DNA of 21,073 bases from CAZJOD01 sp964547525 (lineage in GTDB: Bacteria; Bacillota; Clostridia; JAAYHZ01): assembly GCA_964547525.1 (NCBI GenBank), contig CAZJOD010000052.1, positions 1 to 21,073 on the forward strand, in the 5' to 3' direction. Shown here one piece after another: positions 1 through 7,242 of the stretch (position 1 is its first letter; each line of letters begins with the position of its first letter). A model generated the notes under the pieces. That model had not been told where the DNA came from and did not search any database. It was given only the letters and a program-made list of their open reading frames with translations. The position numbers and the translations under genes are program-made.

Positions 1-10
1 AAAATTTAAA

Positions 11-43
11 GGAAAAAAATGCTGCCGCTGCTACAGCAGCGGC
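11..43 (-). terminator. Intrinsic terminator after the URO-D family gene
   Basis: An 8-bp GC-rich stem GCCGCTGC (24-31) / GCAGCGGC (36-43) closes a 4-nt loop. Read on the minus strand it is followed after a few bases by a run of seven T (positions 19 to 13). It lies about 95 nt beyond the stop codon of the leftward gene ending at 139, so it is the natural end of that transcript. There is no T-run on the plus side. Confidence 0.8.
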
Positions 44-50
44 TTCGTGC

Positions 51-147
51 TTCTTGTGATTCATATCCTAGATATTAAAATTTTTAATAGTTAAAACCAA
101 TGATCCTTTAGTAGAAATAGATTCAAAAAGAATATGAATCACAAGAA
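51..147. repeat. 16-bp inverted repeat flanking the 3' end of the first gene
   Basis: Positions 51-66 (TTCTTGTGATTCATAT) are the exact reverse complement of 132-147, with 65 nt between the arms. The right arm contains the stop codon of the leftward gene and overlaps a shorter palindrome (136-162) that begins and ends with GAATCA/TGATTC. The arrangement resembles a short dispersed or MITE-like element; copy number elsewhere cannot be judged from this window. Confidence 0.6.
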
Positions 148-1107
148 CCGTCCCCTTGATTCAAGTTCAAAGGCTTCTATTATAATTTGATAATTCTCAT
201 CACTCATACCAATGCTGTGATATTCTTCAATATATCCGATATATCCACCGTTAAATCTACCCAAATATTCTACCAGACGTTTAACATAATTGTATATCTC
301 ATGTTTTGTACCGTTGATGGCAACGGTTTGATGGTCAACCGGACAACAAAAACAAACCTGACCACCAAAATCCTGAGACAACCTTTCAATTCCGAACAAG
401 TCGGGTTGGTTCAAATTCAAGATGTTTACTCCCAATTCTATAAAATCGGGTATGATATCTTTGATGTAACCACATGAATGAAAATAGATATGCATACCTT
501 TGCGACGGATAAAGTCGAATAATTCCTTATAGCGTGGTTTGAATATTTCTCTCCACATGCTCGGATTTATCATCAGGCTATTCTGTGTACCCCAATCGTC
601 GCCGAAAGCAATGGCATCCAACTCGAAACGACTGTAATGCTCAATGATTCTTTTTTCAAAGGAGAATACAATATCAATCAATTTCTCAATGTATTTCCGC
701 TCAAAATAAAAGTCCTCCATTACGTTCTCAAAACCTCTGAGGAATGTGACGAAATTAAAACCGCTTATACCGACGCTTCCCATTAAATAACGATCTTTAT
801 TTTGATCTATAAACGCTTGGATATGGTCAAATCTTCCTGGTGCATCCGGGTCCGGTACCTGAAAAGTTTCCAATCGATCCCATGAAGTGATAGGAGGATC
901 TATCGGCTGTCCCATAGTATCATCCAATCTCTCCCAACTAAAGCCCCACTCCGATTGTTTATCTGTCTTTGGGACAAAATCTTTCGCCGGTTTATATCCG
1001 ACCGTTAACAGATCGGATCTTTCCCTGTATTTATTAAAATATAGTATGGGTATTCGTGACGGACCTTTCATTTCAACAGCCCTTTTAACGATTTCTTTTG
1101 GATTCAT
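139..1107 (-). CDS. URO-D/MtaA-fold family protein (uroporphyrinogen decarboxylase-like), 322 aa
   Basis: Member of the uroporphyrinogen decarboxylase superfamily, which includes heme URO-D and the zinc-dependent corrinoid methyltransferases (MtaA, MtbA, CmuA). Visible: the opening MNPKEIVKRA with GPSRIP, FGDDWG at 168-173, a HSCG motif at 210-213 (the H-x-C pair that binds zinc in MtaA-type enzymes) and a Cys-rich CFCC at 252-255 that could supply a further ligand. The heme URO-D signature is not evident and no other heme genes are nearby, so a methyl-transfer or unknown role is more likely than heme synthesis; this is inference. The start is ATG 1107, because AGGAG lies 9 nt upstream; an in-frame ATG 33 nt earlier lacks a ribosome site. 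No corrinoid protein gene is in the window. The last seven codons lie inside a palindromic element, so the C-terminus may have been altered by insertion. Confidence 0.9.
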   Translation of the reverse strand: MNPKEIVKRAVEMKGPSRIPILYFNKYRERSDLLTVGYKPAKDFVPKTDKQSEWGFSWERLDDTMGQPIDPPITSWDRLETFQVPDPDAPGRFDHIQAFIDQNKDRYLMGSVGISGFNFVTFLRGFENVMEDFYFERKYIEKLIDIVFSFEKRIIEHYSRFELDAIAFGDDWGTQNSLMINPSMWREIFKPRYKELFDFIRRKGMHIYFHSCGYIKDIIPDFIELGVNILNLNQPDLFGIERLSQDFGGQVCFCCPVDHQTVAINGTKHEIYNYVKRLVEYLGRFNGGYIGYIEEYHSIGMSDENYQIIIEAFELESRGRFL

Positions 1108-1184
1108 AAATAATTCTCCTGTCATAAAAAATGAAAACATAATAACGAAATATCACATTTTTAATTTTCCGTTAAGAATCTATT

Positions 1185-1213
1185 GTTATAGAAAACTTGC
1201 GAAATCGGGGCAA
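1185..1213 (-). promoter_or_regulatory. Candidate promoter of the URO-D family gene
   Basis: Minus strand TTGCCC (1213-1208), 17-nt spacer, TATAAC (1190-1185). It would give a leader of about 70 nt before ATG 1107. The -35 is only a partial match, so this is tentative. Confidence 0.35.
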
Positions 1214-1493
1214 CGTGACAAACCTGAACTTAATAACTTTCACACCTTCACTGCTGGTACTTACTTACCATTTTTACTTATATTTATTAAAATTGTGGGT
1301 TTGCTTTGAGGACACACCTCCAATGTTAACACAAGCATCGCATTATCATTATGTAGGCAATTATATCATATACAGAGAATTTTAATTTTATTTATCCGTT
1401 ATTAAAAATGAAAATTTAATAGTTACCTTCATTATTTATTGTAGAAGCATTGAGTACACTATTAATATATAATAACTATACTCCTGCCGACTG

Positions 1494-1523
1494 TTGACTT
1501 TTAAAACCACATTGGTTTATACT
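1494..1523 (+). promoter_or_regulatory. Promoter of the ABC exporter operon
   Basis: TTGACT (1494-1499), 18-nt spacer, TATACT (1518-1523). The expected transcription start is near 1530, about 40 nt before ATG 1571, which has TGGAGG at 1561-1566. Both hexamers match the sigma-A consensus well. Confidence 0.6.
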
Positions 1524-1570
1524 TTTCTTAATGCAGTTCTCGAAGTATAGTTTTACTAATTGGAGGATAT

Positions 1571-2371
1571 ATGTTATCCTATCTCTATTTTATAAAAGTT
1601 CGCCTGCTTGTTTCGTTGGCTTACAGATTTGAAGCTATTTTCAATGTAATTGCACAGGTTATAATGATTTGTGTGAATTATTTCTTTTGGACGGCAATTT
1701 ATGGTGGAACCGGGAGCGATATGGTTGTAGCCGACACTTCGCTGAATGACATGCTTATATATTCTGTGGTTGCCGTTTTATTAAGCAGTTTGTTTTCCAC
1801 ATCGGTTGAAAATCAAATGAGAGGAAGAATCAGACAAGGAAACGTCGCAATTGATTACATAAAGCCTTTAAGTATCTTCGGCATGTATTTTGCTCAAGAT
1901 ATAGGTGAAATTGTAAAAAATCTTTTAATGAGTTTTTTTCCGTTAGCCATTTTTTCAAGTATTTTTATAATTGTTCCTCTACCCTATTCAGCAACTCACT
2001 TTTTATTATTTTTTTTAAGTGGAATTTTAAGCTTTATCATCTTATGGCTATTAGCAGCGATTTTTGCTCTTCTTTATTTTTGGTTGATTGATTTAGGACC
2101 TTTAGGTTTAGTAAAAGATTACTTAATCAGGTTTTTATCAGGAAGTATAATTCCTGTTTGGTTCTTTCCCCAAAAAATACAGAATATTCTTGCATATATG
2201 CCTTTCGTATATATATACCAGTATCCGATAAGTATTTTTCTTGGTAAGATAAATGTTTCAGACGCATTCCATATCATTGGTCTGCAACTTGTGTGGTGTG
2301 TGTTGCTATTTATTATTTTTCAACTTATAAACATGCGTGCAAGTAAACATATTATGGTTCAAGGAGGGTGA
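1571..2371 (+). CDS. ABC-2 type permease, first subunit (COG4587-like), 266 aa
   Basis: Integral membrane subunit of an ABC exporter. The protein is very hydrophobic, with about six predicted membrane segments starting at residues ~20-40. It has an amphipathic N-terminus (LYFIKVRLLVSLAYRFEAIF) typical of ABC-2 permeases of the COG4587/DUF990 type. The motif GRIRQGNVAIDYIKPLS (about 85-102) corresponds to the cytosolic coupling region that contacts the ATPase in this family. It is the first gene of a three-gene operon; the next gene begins 4 nt after its stop. The start ATG has TGGAGG 4 nt upstream. Substrate is unknown: relatives are annotated only as multidrug or antibiotic-type exporters, and nothing in the neighbourhood identifies a cargo. 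Confidence 0.9.
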   Translation: MLSYLYFIKVRLLVSLAYRFEAIFNVIAQVIMICVNYFFWTAIYGGTGSDMVVADTSLNDMLIYSVVAVLLSSLFSTSVENQMRGRIRQGNVAIDYIKPLSIFGMYFAQDIGEIVKNLLMSFFPLAIFSSIFIIVPLPYSATHFLLFFLSGILSFIILWLLAAIFALLYFWLIDLGPLGLVKDYLIRFLSGSIIPVWFFPQKIQNILAYMPFVYIYQYPISIFLGKINVSDAFHIIGLQLVWCVLLFIIFQLINMRASKHIMVQGG

Positions 2372-2375
2372 TCAT

Positions 2376-3200
2376 TTGAGCAACTTTTTTGACAATATAA
2401 AGCACCATCTAACTGTAGGTAGTTTTTTCTTAAAACTCTCAATTCAATTGCAATTAGAATACCCGGCATTCCTGATTGGATGGTTTTTTGCCAATGGCTT
2501 ACAGTTTCTGGCAGGACTTATGATATTAAAATTTTTGATGGATAAATTTCAGTTTATAAACGGATGGAGCTTTGGCCAAATTGCATTTATGTATGGGATT
2601 GGTGCGATTTCACATGCTTTGGCAATAATATTTTTTATACAAACGTGGAGTATAGAATATAGAGTTACAGAGGGGCGGTTTGACACAATGCTTTTACGAC
2701 CTCTCTCCATTTATTTTCAATTTGCTACTGAATACATAAATTTAATCGGTTTGACTGATTTACTACCGGGGATGATTATTTTCATATATGGCATCAATGC
2801 TGTTGGCTTTCAATTTACATTCGGAAACTTTTTTGCAGTATTGTTTATCATACTCGGTGCTACTTTCATCAGAGGAGCTATTTATACATTTACAGGTTCA
2901 ATTGCTTTTTGGACTAAAAGATCTTATCACCTTATACCCATTAATAATATGATTTTTGAAAAAACAATAATGTATCCTACTACCATTTTCGGAAATGCCG
3001 TTCAATGGGTACTGACATTTTTGTTTCCGCTTGCTTTTGTAGCATTTTATCCGGCGTCTTACTTATTAAATATGGATATGGGATTAAATATTCCCGGACC
3101 TATACCTGTATGGACATTTTTTATTGGAATTATTATGTTATTTCTATCCGTTTTATTATTCCATTTAGGGCTCAAAAAATATGATGGCGCCGGAAGTTGA
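2376..3200 (+). CDS. ABC-2 type permease, second subunit (COG3694-like), 274 aa
   Basis: Second membrane subunit of the exporter, with about six hydrophobic segments and the family-typical stretch YRVTEGRFDTMLLRPLSIYF, the counterpart of GNVAIDYIKPLS in the first subunit. The start chosen is TTG 2376: an excellent AAGGAGGG (2361-2368) lies 7 nt upstream, and the upstream in-frame ATG at 2337 would overlap the previous gene by 35 nt with no ribosome site. With TTG the gap to the previous stop is only 4 nt, so the two subunits are probably translationally coupled and form a heterodimer. COG4587, COG3694 and the COG4586 ATPase typically occur together in this order. Transport direction (export) is inferred from the ABC-2 class; the substrate is not known. 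Confidence 0.9.
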   Translation: MSNFFDNIKHHLTVGSFFLKLSIQLQLEYPAFLIGWFFANGLQFLAGLMILKFLMDKFQFINGWSFGQIAFMYGIGAISHALAIIFFIQTWSIEYRVTEGRFDTMLLRPLSIYFQFATEYINLIGLTDLLPGMIIFIYGINAVGFQFTFGNFFAVLFIILGATFIRGAIYTFTGSIAFWTKRSYHLIPINNMIFEKTIMYPTTIFGNAVQWVLTFLFPLAFVAFYPASYLLNMDMGLNIPGPIPVWTFFIGIIMLFLSVLLFHLGLKKYDGAGS

Positions 3201-3258
3201 AAAAGTTTTATTTATTATTAATTCATTTTTTATTTTTTGAAAAAGAAGGGAACCTTAC

Positions 3259-4242
3259 ATGAAAACAATCGAAGTGACCAATTTAGTAAAGGAATATAGA
3301 GTAAACAGTAAGAAGGAAGGATTAGCTGAAGCCTTTAAAGGGATTTTTAAGAGTAATATAAAGGTTGTAAGAGCGGTTGATGATATTTCATTTTCCATAG
3401 AACAAGGTGAAATTGTCGGTTATATGGGACCTAACGGTGCAGGAAAAAGCACTACAATAAAAATAATGTCCGGCATTTTAACACCTACATACGGTGAGGT
3501 TAGAATAAACGATATGAACCCTATGAAAGAACGCAAAAAGGTGGTTAAAAATCTTGGTGTTGTATTCGGACAAAGAACTCAATTATATTGGGACTTACGA
3601 CTTGGTGAATCATTTGAATTGTTAAAGAGGATTTACAGAATAACCGATGATGTTTATAAAAAAAACCTGGATATGATGAATGATATCCTCAAAGTTTATG
3701 AAATAATAGATACACCGGTTCGCCAGCTTTCATTAGGTCAAAGAATGAGAGGTGATCTCGCAGCGGCATTTTTACACTCACCAGGAATTGTATTTTTAGA
3801 TGAACCTACCATTGGTCTTGATGTTGAAGCAAAACATTCTATAAGAAAATTTATAAAGGATGTTAATAGAGAAAGAAACACAACTATAATTCTAACGACT
3901 CATGACCTTGATGATATACAGGAGCTTTGCGAAAGAATTATTATAATAAACAACGGAAAAATTGTTGAGGACGGTTCATTAAATGTTCTAATTGATAAAA
4001 TTGCCCCCTTAAGAAGGCTTATTGTTGACTTTTATGATAATATTGAACAAATAAATCACCCTAAGGCTACTGTATTAAAAATCTCAGACGCCCGCATATG
4101 TTTTGAATTTATGAAATCCGAAATATCAGCGGCTGAGCTTATGAATGATCTCTCAAAAAAATATAAACTTAGAGATATCACACTAGAAGAAGCAAAAATT
4201 GAAGATATTATAAGAAAGGTTTATTCTAATAACCTTAATTAA
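3259..4242 (+). CDS. ABC exporter ATPase (COG4586-like), 327 aa
   Basis: Nucleotide-binding subunit that powers the two permeases encoded just upstream (58-nt gap). Canonical motifs are all present: Walker A GPNGAGKS at 57-64, Q-loop Q105 (VVFGQRTQLYWDL), signature LSLGQ at 157-161, Walker B IVFLDEP ending near 183, D-loop GLD at 186-188 and switch histidine H215 (TTHDLDD). The N-terminal insertion KEGLAEAFKGIFKSNIKVVRAV (about 19-40) and the C-terminal regulatory-like domain (about 245-327) are typical of COG4586 rather than of short ABC ATPases. AAGGGA precedes the ATG by about 9 nt. No catalytic residue is missing, so an active ATPase is expected. Substrate unknown. Confidence 0.95.
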   Translation: MKTIEVTNLVKEYRVNSKKEGLAEAFKGIFKSNIKVVRAVDDISFSIEQGEIVGYMGPNGAGKSTTIKIMSGILTPTYGEVRINDMNPMKERKKVVKNLGVVFGQRTQLYWDLRLGESFELLKRIYRITDDVYKKNLDMMNDILKVYEIIDTPVRQLSLGQRMRGDLAAAFLHSPGIVFLDEPTIGLDVEAKHSIRKFIKDVNRERNTTIILTTHDLDDIQELCERIIIINNGKIVEDGSLNVLIDKIAPLRRLIVDFYDNIEQINHPKATVLKISDARICFEFMKSEISAAELMNDLSKKYKLRDITLEEAKIEDIIRKVYSNNLN

Positions 4243-4281
4243 CCGAATAAAAGAAGTAAGTTTCTCACTCTATTCTATAAA

Positions 4282-4314
4282 GAAAGAAAAGATCTTTTCC
4301 TGTCGATTTCTTTC
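4282..4314. repeat. Nested inverted repeat overlapping the sod -35 region
   Basis: GAAAGAAA (4282-4289) is complementary to TTTCTTTC (4307-4314), and between them GAAAAGATCTTTTC (4286-4299) is itself a perfect 14-bp palindrome. The right arm overlaps the candidate -35 of the superoxide dismutase promoter. It may be an operator or a weak end-of-operon hairpin for the ABC genes; no T-run follows, which favours the former. Confidence 0.4.
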
Positions 4315-4340
4315 ACTTAATGTCCACTTTCGAATATTAT
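4312..4340 (+). promoter_or_regulatory. Candidate promoter of the superoxide dismutase gene
   Basis: TTCACT (4312-4317), 17-nt spacer, TATTAT (4335-4340), with an expected start near 4347 and the ribosome site GGAGGTGA at 4362-4369. The spacing is ideal and the -10 matches five of six bases; the -35 is partial. Confidence 0.45.
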
Positions 4341-4377
4341 ATTATGTAAACCGGTTATAACGGAGGTGAACAGAATA

Positions 4378-5031
4378 ATGGAGTATATAATGATTGAACC
4401 CGGGCAACATGAATTACCCCCGTTGCCCTATGATTATAACGCATTAGAACCGGTGATCAGTGAAGATGCGTTACGCATTCATCATAATAAACATCATATG
4501 AGCTATGTGGACGGATTAAACCGAGCGGAAATCAATTTGGTGGAAGCAAGAAGAAATAACTTCTATGAGTACATTAAGTATTGGGAAAACGAGTTGGCTT
4601 TTAATGGTTCCGGACATATTTTGCATAGTATTTTTTGGACGGTTATGGCGCCTTTAGGACTCGGCGGCGATCCGGGCGCACAGACAATATATCGAATCAA
4701 TAATTATTTCGGTTCTTTCGAAGCATTTAAGGAACAATTTAAAAAGGCCACCGAAAAAGTGGAAGCTTCCGGATGGGGCATATTAACTTGGCAGCCGACA
4801 TGGAAGCGTCTTGAAATATTACAAGCGGAAAAACATCAAAATCTAACTCAATGGAGCGGTATCCCCATTTTGGTATGCGATGTATGGGAACACGCCTATT
4901 ACCTGGATTATCAAAATCAACGCAGCGAATACATCGAGGCATGGTGGAACTTGATCAACTGGTACGTGGTAGAGCAGAGACTACTTATGGCTATAAACGG
5001 CCGGGTGCCTTTACAATACTCAAACATATAA
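4378..5031 (+). CDS. Fe/Mn-family superoxide dismutase, 217 aa
   Basis: Converts superoxide to oxygen and hydrogen peroxide. All four metal ligands of the family are present: H35 (IHHNKHH), H83 (GHILHSIFW), D168 and H172 (DVWEHAYYLDYQNQR). The residue that contacts the metal-bound solvent is not the usual Gln: the position of FeSOD Gln69 is Gly79, and the position of MnSOD Gln146 is His153 (AEKHQN), a His as in mycobacterial FeSOD. The sequence (LPPLPYDYNALEP, ELAFNGSGHILHSIFW, LEILQAEKHQ) resembles the SodF core of Bacillus, without the long N-terminal extension of that protein. The start is ATG 4378; the in-frame GTG at 4366 lies inside the ribosome site GGAGGTGA and cannot be used. There is no signal peptide, so it is cytosolic. 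Own promoter and terminator: a single-gene unit. Confidence 0.95.
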   Translation: MEYIMIEPGQHELPPLPYDYNALEPVISEDALRIHHNKHHMSYVDGLNRAEINLVEARRNNFYEYIKYWENELAFNGSGHILHSIFWTVMAPLGLGGDPGAQTIYRINNYFGSFEAFKEQFKKATEKVEASGWGILTWQPTWKRLEILQAEKHQNLTQWSGIPILVCDVWEHAYYLDYQNQRSEYIEAWWNLINWYVVEQRLLMAINGRVPLQYSNI

Positions 5032-5044
5032 ATATTTATAACTA

Positions 5045-5083
5045 CGAGTGAAACCAAATAAAAAATGGTTTCACCCGTTTTTT
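5045..5083 (+). terminator. Intrinsic terminator after superoxide dismutase
   Basis: Stem GTGAAACCA (5048-5056) / TGGTTTCAC (5066-5074), extended by two further pairs across one mismatch, followed by CCGTTTTTTG. It starts 14 nt after the stop codon. Confidence 0.85.
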
Positions 5084-5168
5084 GTTTGTTATAGAAACAC
5101 CCTATTTTTACTGACATTTAAAAGGATTTTCTATTGTTTATTTTTTATTTTAAGACATTTAAGACTAA

Positions 5169-5732
5169 TTAAGGATGCCTCGGTTTACATAGGATTTCAT
5201 GTATTTTTAGGTCTTTATATTTAAAGGCGTATGATGGTGTCAATACAATCGCCGTATCGGCTCCTTCGCCTGTGCCGGCAACTGCGATCACTTCCTTTTC
5301 AATAGGAATAACTCCACTTTCAGCAGCCATTATAGATATTTCCACAGCTACTTTCATGCCTTGTGAAAAACCGTATAAGGTATGCGCAATAATATCCGCT
5401 ATAGACACACCTTCAAATGCCTCCGCTACACCCCTACTTAAACTATGCTGGCAGATAACCACCTTAACTCCCGCTTCTTCTATTTTTTCTTTTTCATCCG
5501 GTTTCATGTCCCACCCTTCATATGTGCAAGCAAAGGACAAACCTACTGCAATTAACTCAATGTCCGTATCCTTAAAAATTTCCGCTGCCTTCAACGCTGT
5601 ATAACCGTGAGTTGTAGCGATAACAATCTGTTTAATTCCAAGTTCCAACGCCCTTTTTTTTGCCGCCCGGAGGGTTATATCGGTATTTTGCTTACCACCT
5701 TTTTCAAAATACAAAATTTCTTGCCTTTCCAT
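5169..5732 (-). CDS. Stand-alone pyruvate kinase alpha/beta (C-terminal) domain protein, 187 aa
   Basis: The whole protein corresponds to the C-terminal alpha/beta domain of pyruvate kinase (PK_C type, COG1751-like uncharacterised proteins), without the catalytic barrel. Recognisable: NTDITLRAAKKRALELGIKQIVIATTHGYTALKAAEIF near the N-terminus, ELIAVGLSFACTYEGW in the middle, and EVIAVAGTGEGADTAIVLTPS near the C-terminus, all in keeping with a Rossmann-like nucleotide or phosphosugar-binding fold. The family has no established reaction; a regulatory or binding role is inference. ATG 5732 is preceded by GAGGTGG at 7 nt. It converges on the superoxide dismutase gene, with the terminator at 5045-5083 between them. 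The 9-bp inverted repeat at 5761-5800 sits just upstream and could be its operator or leader hairpin. Confidence 0.88.
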   Translation of the reverse strand: MERQEILYFEKGGKQNTDITLRAAKKRALELGIKQIVIATTHGYTALKAAEIFKDTDIELIAVGLSFACTYEGWDMKPDEKEKIEEAGVKVVICQHSLSRGVAEAFEGVSIADIIAHTLYGFSQGMKVAVEISIMAAESGVIPIEKEVIAVAGTGEGADTAIVLTPSYAFKYKDLKIHEILCKPRHP

Positions 5733-5760
5733 TATTAAACCACCTCATATAATAAGTTTT

Positions 5761-5800
5761 GTAAGGTTTTAAGTTATAGATTTCCAGTTATAAACCTTAC
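5761..5800. repeat. Inverted repeat upstream of the PK-domain gene
   Basis: GTAAGGTTT (5761-5769) and AAACCTTAC (5792-5800) are perfect 9-bp reverse complements separated by 22 nt. The repeat lies 28 nt upstream of ATG 5732, in the 5' leader or promoter of that gene. Possible operator or leader hairpin. Confidence 0.45.
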
Positions 5801-5952
5801 TAAATACCACAAATTTACCGGAAATATTGTTGCTTTGCTTTTTATAAAACTTTTTCCAGTTGGCTATTGACATTTAACCGCTGGACTTTCATAGGACTTT
5901 CCCATATAATAACATAAATTAATAGGTATGGACAAAGATATGCTTCTTTCTA

Positions 5953-6051
5953 TCAATTATTTTTAATTGTCTGTCCGGTTAAATTTAATTTTTCGATTAG
6001 TTCCGACTGATTCATATCGATATTTTTTTCAATACGATATATATGCTCCAT
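5953..6051 (-). pseudogene. Remnant of an XRE-type helix-turn-helix regulator, 32 codons
   Basis: The short frame reads YRIEKNIDMNQSELIEKLNL followed by TGQTIKNN and a stop. This is close to the first three helices of XRE/Cro-type DNA-binding domains (compare the usual KNMTQSELAEKL...TRQTISNWE). The frame stops exactly where the conserved Trp-Glu would follow, there is no ribosome site before the ATG, and no continuation is recognisable in other frames. I read it as a decayed gene end; the fit could be chance because it is short. Confidence 0.4.
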
Positions 6052-6064
6052 ATCAGATAATAAA

Positions 6065-7054
6065 TTAAGCGTCTTTCGCCTGAGCATTTTGTTGTTGTGC
6101 AAAGTAATGTTCTACTGCATACTTAAATGAGCTCATCATAAAAGCAAATGCTCTTTTGCTTATTTTCGCTTTAGGACACATTTGCTCAAAGGCATGATAA
6201 CAGCCCTTATATATTTCAAAATTGACAGGTACTCCGGCTATTTTTAAATTTTCTACATACTGAATCGTTTCATCTTTAAAAGGCTCCAATTCGCCAACAA
6301 AAGTTGCAGTCGGAGGAAGATTTGTATAATCTATAGCTCTTGAAGGGGCAGCATAACAAGGCACATTTGCAGTTCCAAATAATTCACCCAGATAAATTTT
6401 CCAACAAATATAGTTAGATTTCGAGTTCCAAACAGGAGCATTATTATCTTTAGCCGATTTACTTATCATCCTATCGTCCAACATTGGATATAATGGCATT
6501 TGAAATGCTATAGCCACTTCCCCTTTATCTCTTGCATAAAGTGTAAGTGCAGCGGTTAATCCACCTCCGGCACTGTCGCCCCCCACCATAAGCTGATTAT
6601 TTTTGATTCGCAATTCACCGGCATGACTTTTCATCCATAAAAGGGTTTCATAGCAATCATCAAGAGCTGCCGGATATGGAGCTTCTTTAGACAAGCGATA
6701 ATCCGGTGCTACAATAACACATTTACTCGTTTCAATTAACCTTTTCGCCGTCATCTTTGCATGTTCCGGTGCTCCTAGCACATAACCACCTCCATGTAGC
6801 CAAAGAAGACCGGGAACATTTTCTTCATGAACCAAAGGTTTAAAAATACAAATTCGAAACTTAGTACCATCTTTTCGGTAAACCCAGTCTTGGGTTATCC
6901 GCATTTTATCGTCTTTTATTTTAATCCATTGCTTGTTCGTTATTTTGTTTAATATTCGAAATCCTGTTTCAGTAAAAAGAATCTTAGGAATAATCTTCAT
7001 TATTATGCCAATAGTTCTTAGTTCTTTATCAATCATACTATTTTTAATTTCCAT
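6065..7054 (-). CDS. Alpha/beta hydrolase, hormone-sensitive-lipase (family IV) type esterase, 329 aa
   Basis: Probable carboxylesterase. Motifs in order: oxyanion-hole HGGG at 87-90 (WLHGGGYVLG), DYRLSKEAPYPAALDDCYETL typical of the HSL family, nucleophile elbow GDSAG at 159-163 with Ser161, acid-containing stretch GELEPFKDE at 254-262, and catalytic His287 (CYHAFE). The catalytic Asp of the usual DPLRDE motif is Glu257 here; Asp261 is the second conserved acid. There is no signal peptide; the N-terminal ~50 residues form a cap-like region. The start is ATG 7054, with AGGGAG 5 nt upstream; an in-frame GTG at 7060 directly abuts that site. It stands alone, with no co-transcribed partner evident. 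Substrate is unknown; short-chain acyl esters or acetylated sugars are typical for the family. Confidence 0.92.
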   Translation of the reverse strand: MEIKNSMIDKELRTIGIIMKIIPKILFTETGFRILNKITNKQWIKIKDDKMRITQDWVYRKDGTKFRICIFKPLVHEENVPGLLWLHGGGYVLGAPEHAKMTAKRLIETSKCVIVAPDYRLSKEAPYPAALDDCYETLLWMKSHAGELRIKNNQLMVGGDSAGGGLTAALTLYARDKGEVAIAFQMPLYPMLDDRMISKSAKDNNAPVWNSKSNYICWKIYLGELFGTANVPCYAAPSRAIDYTNLPPTATFVGELEPFKDETIQYVENLKIAGVPVNFEIYKGCYHAFEQMCPKAKISKRAFAFMMSSFKYAVEHYFAQQQNAQAKDA

Positions 7055-7242
7055 CTCCACTCCCTACTTTGACACGTATTGTAATAATACCATTCAAAAC
7101 GAGATATACCGCGACAACTATCGAACCGCCTAAGTCTACGTATAGAGTTGCCGGTGCATCAGGGGCAACAGCACTGACTGTTAGTACGATTATTACACAA
7201 TCATCTACAAGTAATTAGGCATAGTAATGTGTTATACATAAT

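Larger units (their letters stand above)
1108..1570. other. Divergent intergenic region, 463 bp
   Basis: This region separates the leftward URO-D gene from the rightward ABC operon. It holds one candidate promoter for each direction (1185-1213 minus, 1494-1523 plus) and a short sequence TGAGGACACACCTC (1307-1320) that recurs in a related form at 8119-8132. Open frames here lack ribosome binding sites and recognisable products. Confidence 0.6.
5733..6064. other. Intergenic region, 332 bp
   Basis: This region contains the inverted repeat at 5761-5800, the XRE-like remnant at 5953-6051, and a plus-strand promoter-like pair TGGACT-17-TATAAT ending at 5910 with no plus-strand gene downstream. No complete gene is visible. 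Confidence 0.5.

Noticed and set aside
887..1309. 140-codon plus-strand frame opposite the URO-D gene.
   Set aside because: Shadow of the real gene: no ribosome site and no protein-like composition.
2337..2375. ATG 2337 as the start of the second ABC permease.
   Set aside because: It would overlap the first permease by 35 nt without a ribosome site; TTG 2376 has a near-perfect one.
4366..4377. GTG 4366 as an upstream start for superoxide dismutase.
   Set aside because: It lies within the Shine-Dalgarno GGAGGTGA itself.
5882..5910. Plus-strand promoter-like TGGACT-17-TATAAT in the 5733-6064 gap.
   Set aside because: No plus-strand gene follows for more than 2 kb; such matches are expected by chance in AT-rich DNA.
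7147..7169. Hairpin GTTGCC/GGCAAC downstream of the lipoprotein gene.
   Set aside because: Short stem and no T-run on either strand; not convincing as a terminator.
7069..7218. Plus-strand 49-residue frame ending in a Ser/Thr/Ala-rich stretch (VAGASGATALTVSTIITQSS).
   Set aside because: Only a TTG start, no ribosome site, overlaps the start of the opposite-strand esterase gene, and no recognisable family.
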